Shown here: one piece after another, positions 57,664 through 64,000 of the stretch
How positions within the stretch are numbered: the first letter of the stretch is position 1
Layout: each line of letters opens with the position of its first letter
Origin: CBDBON01 sp965208395
Lineage (GTDB): Bacteria > Chloroflexota > Dehalococcoidia > Lucifugimonadales > CBDBON01
Assembly (NCBI GenBank): GCA_965208395.1
Contig: CBDBON010000001.1
Location: 310,001 to 374,000, forward strand
DNA: 64,000 nucleotides
Direction of reading: 5' to 3'
Program-made: the position numbers and the translations under genes
The notes under the pieces: model-generated
Seen by the model: the letters and a program-made list of their open reading frames with translations, nothing else
The model's database searches: none
What the model was told of the DNA's origin: nothing

Positions 57664-58123
57664 CGAAGCTGCGGATCAGATCGTCCGCCTCGGAGTTCTC
57701 GCGTCCGGGGTAGGAGACCGGGACCAGCTTCGCCCCGACTTCAAACAGAACTGTGGTGTGGGGTCTCAGACGGATCAGGGACTGCACGACGTAGTGTATG
57801 CCGAAGATGATGCTCACCATTCCCGCGAGGAAGGCCACGGTCTCCAGGAAGTCCGGGAACCATGTGATCCTTTCGAGGGCCATCCCCAACAGCACTGCTG
57901 CGACTCCCGCGCCGCCGAGGATGAGCCCTCTGTCCGCTCGGCTGTCCTGCCCCCCGACGACTCTTTCGTACCCGTCTATGTCGGAGAGGAGCACCTTGAC
58001 CTTTGGGGTCCCGGCGCCGCGGCCCTTCCACTTGGCCAGCAGACGCATGTTCGTGACGACTGCCGGGGTGGACTCGAACAGTATCCTCTCTCCCGGCTCC
58101 AGGTGGACGCTCCGTGGTTGCAT
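57641..58123 (-). CDS. Membrane protein with bPH-like layout
   Basis: A 160-residue protein from the ATG 58121-58123, preceded by AAGGAG six bases away; an ATG at 58153 lacks such a site. The N-terminus (LEPGERILFESTPAVVTNMRLL) resembles bacterial PH-like domains. It has two hydrophobic segments (LILGGAGVAAVLLGMAL and ETVAFLAGMVSIIFGIHYVV) and ends with a basic tail. Function unknown. Confidence 0.75.
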   Translation of the reverse strand: MQPRSVHLEPGERILFESTPAVVTNMRLLAKWKGRGAGTPKVKVLLSDIDGYERVVGGQDSRADRGLILGGAGVAAVLLGMALERITWFPDFLETVAFLAGMVSIIFGIHYVVQSLIRLRPHTTVLFEVGAKLVPVSYPGRENSEADDLIRSFVKAKKGD

Positions 58124-58221
58124 CGTCAGCTCCTTGAGAGGTTGGTCTGACATTCTAGCAGGCCCTGCAGTCACCGCTGTGACAGGTCGGTCGCGGGTGG
58201 GCAGGATTCGGGCGAGGCCCC

Positions 58222-58251
58222 TTGACGGGGGCTCCGTCCGTGCCATACAAT
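58222..58251 (+). promoter_or_regulatory. Promoter of the 23S rRNA unit
   Basis: TTGACG (58222-58227) and TACAAT (58246-58251) are 18 bases apart. A transcript starting near 58258 would have a 140-base leader before mature 23S rRNA. No 16S gene lies upstream in the window, so this promoter explains independent transcription. Confidence 0.7.
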
Positions 58252-58321
58252 TGGTCGCTAGTCACCTGCAAAATGCTTTCTACGTTCATGTAGCATACAG
58301 TAGACGGTAACGACCGCGCGA

Positions 58322-58344
58322 ATGGCCGGGTGTTGCCCGGCCAT
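58322..58344 (+). promoter_or_regulatory. Leader hairpin upstream of 23S rRNA
   Basis: ATGGCCGGG (58322-58330) pairs with CCCGGCCAT (58336-58344), followed by CGTCTTTCC. It resembles an attenuator or antitermination element in the rRNA leader. Downstream, GAGCC...AATGTGGGTCAAG before the gene pairs with CTTGACCCACATT...GGCTC after it to form the processing stem. Confidence 0.6.
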
Positions 58345-58400
58345 CGTCTTTCCAGCACCTTAACAACTGAATCGAAATCGAGTAAACGAGCCCTAATGTG

Positions 58401-61512
<3,112 letters not shown>

Positions 61513-61555
61513 ACATTACGGCTCGTCTACTCGACAAAAGATTCAGTAACATCGA

Positions 61556-61630
<75 letters not shown>

Positions 61631-61640
61631 GGTATCTTCC

Positions 61641-61672
61641 AGCAGGCCCCCTGATCATTCAGGGGGCCTGCT
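61641..61672 (+). terminator. Terminator of the 23S-tRNA unit
   Basis: A perfect 14-bp inverted repeat (AGCAGGCCCCCTGA, loop TCAT, and its complement) starts 11 bases after the tRNA and is followed by GCTATTTG. A strong intrinsic terminator despite a short U-run. Confidence 0.9.
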
Positions 61673-61792
61673 GCTATTTGAGATTGTCAGAATCCGCTTC
61701 GGTACATCCAACACGCTGGGTTGACACGTAAATACAGTACCGGAGTGGGCAGGACGCTCTCTGCCTGTTCCGACCGGAGAGAAGGCCTAGGG

Positions 61793-63121
61793 ATGACATC
61801 CGCGAACAGAGGCGAGCCGGTACACGATACCAGGGACGAAGCCACCGACTCAGTGCGGGACTACCTCCGCGCGATCGGGCAGCATCGGCTGCTTGACCAC
61901 TCAGACGAGGTGGAGCTCGGCCTCGCCGTAGAGGCGTGGACTCATCTCAGGCGAGTGCGCGACGGCGCGGCGGAGCAGACCGGAACGGCGCCCTCAACCG
62001 AGCATCTTCTCCAGTCCATCTACGAGGGGTTGGAGTCTCACGCCGGGACTCTGAAGCAGATGACGGCCGCGACCGCAGAGGAGCCTCAGGGGCCTACCCC
62101 GATCGCCCTCATCGCTCTCCCCGGGGTCCGCCGCCTCCTGAGGCGTCCGCTGGAAGTCGATCTCAAGGACGTCTTCGCCGATACGCCGGAGAGACCTATC
62201 AAGTCTGTGCAGGAGGCGGTCTCCAATGTAGCCGGCCTCGCTCGGCTTCTGCCCGATGCGATCGTCGACGATGTCGTCCGATGGGCGGAGAATACTGGAG
62301 CCCATGCCCCGGAAAGAGTGGTAAGGAGACTCGCCGCCTACGGCCGGGAGATCGGGCGCTGGTGGGGAAGGATCGAGCGGGACGGCCGGAGGGCCGCCGA
62401 GCAGATGACGAACTCCAACCTTCGCCTCGTAGTCAGCGTCGCCAGGCGGTACCTCGGGCGTGGACTCCCTCTGCTGGACCTCGTCCAGGAGGGGAACCTG
62501 GGGCTTATGCGGGCAGTCCAGAAGTTCGACCCGCACCGAGGTTACAAGTTCAGCACCTATGCTACCTGGTGGATACGGCAGGCCGTCAGCAGGGCGCTCG
62601 CCGATCAGGGGCGGACTATCAGGCTTCCCGTGCATATCGTGGAGCGGCTACACCAGCTGGGGAACGCGGAGCGAGAGTTGATGCAGGGGCTGGACAAGGA
62701 GCCTTCCACCTCCGATCTGGCCTCGAAGCTCGATTGGCCGGAGGACCAGGTAGAGGCGTTGATCCGTCAGAGGCAGCACACCGTGTCGTTGGCGAAGCCG
62801 CTCGGCGAAGATGAGGGGACCCTGGAGGCCCTGATAGGGGACGCATCTGAGCGGACTCCCGATGAGGCGGTGATGCGCATCGTAATGAGAGAGAATGTGC
62901 TGCAGGCCGTCGAGAGTCTGCCGCCGCGCCTGCAACTGCTCCTCGCTCTGCGATTCGGACTGATGGACGAGCGCTCGCGCACATTGGAGGAGGTCGGCGA
63001 GGAGCTGGGAGTGACCCGGGAGCGAGTGCGTCAGCTCGAGAAGCAGGCTTTCGAGCGGCTGCGGCGCTCGGAGCTTCTGCCCGGTCTGGAGGATGTGGCC
63101 CTGGGCGGCGTCAGCCCTTGA
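61793..63121 (+). CDS. Sigma-70 family RNA polymerase sigma factor (group 1/2)
   Basis: A 442-residue sigma factor from the ATG at 61793. Region 1.2 (DSVRDYLRAIGQHRLLDHSDEVELG) opens it, followed by a long non-conserved segment (about 60-205). Regions 2.1-2.4 run NLRLVVSVARRYLGRGLPLL ... FSTYATWWIRQAVSRALADQ, then region 3 and region 4.2 (TLEEVGEELGVTRERVRQLEK). Recognition of housekeeping-like TTGACA/TATAAT promoters is expected. It has no region 1.1, so it may be an alternative group 2 factor. It follows the 23S-tRNA unit and converges with rtcB, the stops overlapping by 11 bases. Confidence 0.94.
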   Translation: MTSANRGEPVHDTRDEATDSVRDYLRAIGQHRLLDHSDEVELGLAVEAWTHLRRVRDGAAEQTGTAPSTEHLLQSIYEGLESHAGTLKQMTAATAEEPQGPTPIALIALPGVRRLLRRPLEVDLKDVFADTPERPIKSVQEAVSNVAGLARLLPDAIVDDVVRWAENTGAHAPERVVRRLAAYGREIGRWWGRIERDGRRAAEQMTNSNLRLVVSVARRYLGRGLPLLDLVQEGNLGLMRAVQKFDPHRGYKFSTYATWWIRQAVSRALADQGRTIRLPVHIVERLHQLGNAERELMQGLDKEPSTSDLASKLDWPEDQVEALIRQRQHTVSLAKPLGEDEGTLEALIGDASERTPDEAVMRIVMRENVLQAVESLPPRLQLLLALRFGLMDERSRTLEEVGEELGVTRERVRQLEKQAFERLRRSELLPGLEDVALGGVSP

Positions 63122-64000
63122 TGACTCCCAACGGCCTGAGGCGGATGGCGCGCCTCGCGAGCCCGGCGTCCTCCGATACTCTCACAACGTCCTCCACGTC
63201 CTTATAGGCGACCGGGGCCTCTTCGGCCAGTGACGCCCACCCGTGCGCCATCGCGACGACGCCCTCCGCCTCCAACTCCTCCCGGATATCCCGACCTCTG
63301 AGCATCCTTTTGGCTCTGGTCCTGCTCTCCGCCCGGCCAGCTCCGTGACAGGAGGAGCCGAACGATATCTCCATCGCCTCCTCCACTCCGACCGAGACGA
63401 AGGAGCATCTGCCCATGTCGCCGGGGATCAGCACGGGCTGTCCGACGTCCCGGTACCGTTCCGGTATATAGGGACTGCCCGACGGGAAGGATCGCGTGGC
63501 GCCCTTCCTGTGGACGCACAGCTCGGTCGGTCTTCCATCGACGAGGTGGTCCTCTATCTTGGCCATGTTATGGGAGAGGTCGTAGACCTGCCACATGCCC
63601 ATCTCCTGCCACGATCTGCCCAGCACCTGCTCGAATGACAGCCGCGTCCAGTGTGCTATGCACTGGCGGTTGGCCCAGGCGAAGTTGGCGGCCGCCTGCA
63701 TGGCCGCCATGTAATCGGCGCCCTCGGGGGAGGTCACGGGCACGGAGGCCAGCTGCCTGTCGGGGAGATCGATGCCGTACCGCCGCGCCGCCGGTCCTAT
63801 GTCCTTCAGCGAGTCTGTACAGACCTGGTGGCCGAGTCCGCGAGAGCCGGTGTGGATCATGACTGCGATCTGACCGGACTCGAAGATGCCCATCGCTTCC
63901 GCTGCGGAGCGGTCGAAAATCCGGTCGACCGCCTGGATCTCCAGGAAGTGGTTCCCCGATCCGAGTGTTCCGAGCTGCGACCGCCCTCTCTTTCTTGGCC
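63111..64000 (-). CDS. rtcB: RNA-splicing ligase RtcB (5' end outside window)
   Basis: The C-terminal part of RtcB, which joins 2',3'-cyclic phosphate and 5'-OH RNA ends using GTP and Mn2+. The frame stays open to the window edge and includes GSGNHFLEI upstream of HTGSRGLGHQ, both metal-binding blocks. The guanylylated histidine is in SSCHGAGR, near the C-terminus. About 295 codons are present out of a usual 480 or so. No archease gene is seen in the window. Its role is likely RNA repair or tRNA ligation. Confidence 0.96.
   Translation of the reverse strand, partial: PRKRGRSQLGTLGSGNHFLEIQAVDRIFDRSAAEAMGIFESGQIAVMIHTGSRGLGHQVCTDSLKDIGPAARRYGIDLPDRQLASVPVTSPEGADYMAAMQAAANFAWANRQCIAHWTRLSFEQVLGRSWQEMGMWQVYDLSHNMAKIEDHLVDGRPTELCVHRKGATRSFPSGSPYIPERYRDVGQPVLIPGDMGRCSFVSVGVEEAMEISFGSSCHGAGRAESRTRAKRMLRGRDIREELEAEGVVAMAHGWASLAEEAPVAYKDVEDVVRVSEDAGLARRAIRLRPLGVIKG

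Noticed and set aside
61513..61555. 5S rRNA after the 23S gene
   Set aside because: Only 43 bases separate 23S from tRNA-fMet and none of the following sequence resembles 5S.
61721..61726. TTGACA as promoter of the sigma factor gene
   Set aside because: No acceptable -10 hexamer lies 16-19 bases downstream.

Overview
The window looks like a chromosomal segment of a GC-rich free-living bacterium, most likely Chloroflexota of the Dehalococcoidia/SAR202 type. This is inference from gene content: three family III CoA-transferases, a luciferase-like monooxygenase, an acetamidase/formamidase, paralogous class III aminotransferases, menaquinone-type UbiX/UbiA/UbiD genes, and a 23S rRNA gene that stands apart from 16S and 5S. 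Nothing here names a species. No CRISPR array, prophage or plasmid backbone was seen.

Layout. 1-4108 (+): two tandem class III aminotransferases and purA. 4129-7350 (-): the lysine/diaminopimelate operon dapB-asd-dapA with a lipoprotein gene. 7351-7926: a 576-base intergenic region full of short repeats. 7927-10524 (-): rpsO-pnp. 10674-19269 (-): a long co-directional run, read as CoA-transferase pair, cmk, plsC, glmS, a small protein, a GatC-like/amidase pair and an alpha/beta hydrolase. 19437-21078: a D-2-hydroxyacid dehydrogenase convergent with a PHP phosphoesterase. 21275-26022 (-): a CinA-like/nucleotidylyltransferase fusion, then ubiD-ubiA-ubiX and half of a TPP enzyme. 26062-30968 is the most accessory part: a 5'-truncated surface protein, a serine-type tRNA body carrying a leucine (GAG) anticodon, an IS1-type transposase, an MGMT-like protein, several microproteins, a strongly folded leader, and an HPP-type membrane protein.

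31337-35650 (+) is a potassium uptake cluster (TrkH, TrkA-like, UspA, two RCK_N proteins) overlapping prephenate dehydratase. 35726-38753 (-) holds two small membrane proteins, a DapA-like lyase coupled to an MfnB-like/TusA-like fusion, and rpmB. 38887-44351 (+): FakA-like and DegV proteins, recG and a VOC protein. 44394-47091 (-): ferredoxin and aconitase. 47092-48298: repeats and an orphan solute-binding lipoprotein. 48327-52534 (-): a CoA-transferase followed by a large single-chain methyltransferase/restriction-like protein. 52885-57663: epimerase, acetamidase, luciferase-like monooxygenase and MFS exporter. 58222-61672: an independently transcribed 23S rRNA gene, initiator tRNA and a strong terminator. 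61793-64000: a sigma-70 factor and, convergent and running off the edge, rtcB.

The core genes serve purine, lysine, phenylalanine, aminosugar, phospholipid and quinone synthesis, translation and RNA decay. The CoA-transferases, amidases, aminotransferases and monooxygenase suggest catabolism of organic acids and amides. The points most worth a second look are the chimeric tRNA (27399-27494), the MfnB-TusA fusion with its DapA-like partner (36513-38515), the small-gene islet at 27.5-29.7 kb, the CoA-transferase lacking its usual Asp, and one hairpin sequence recurring four times within the 23S rRNA gene.
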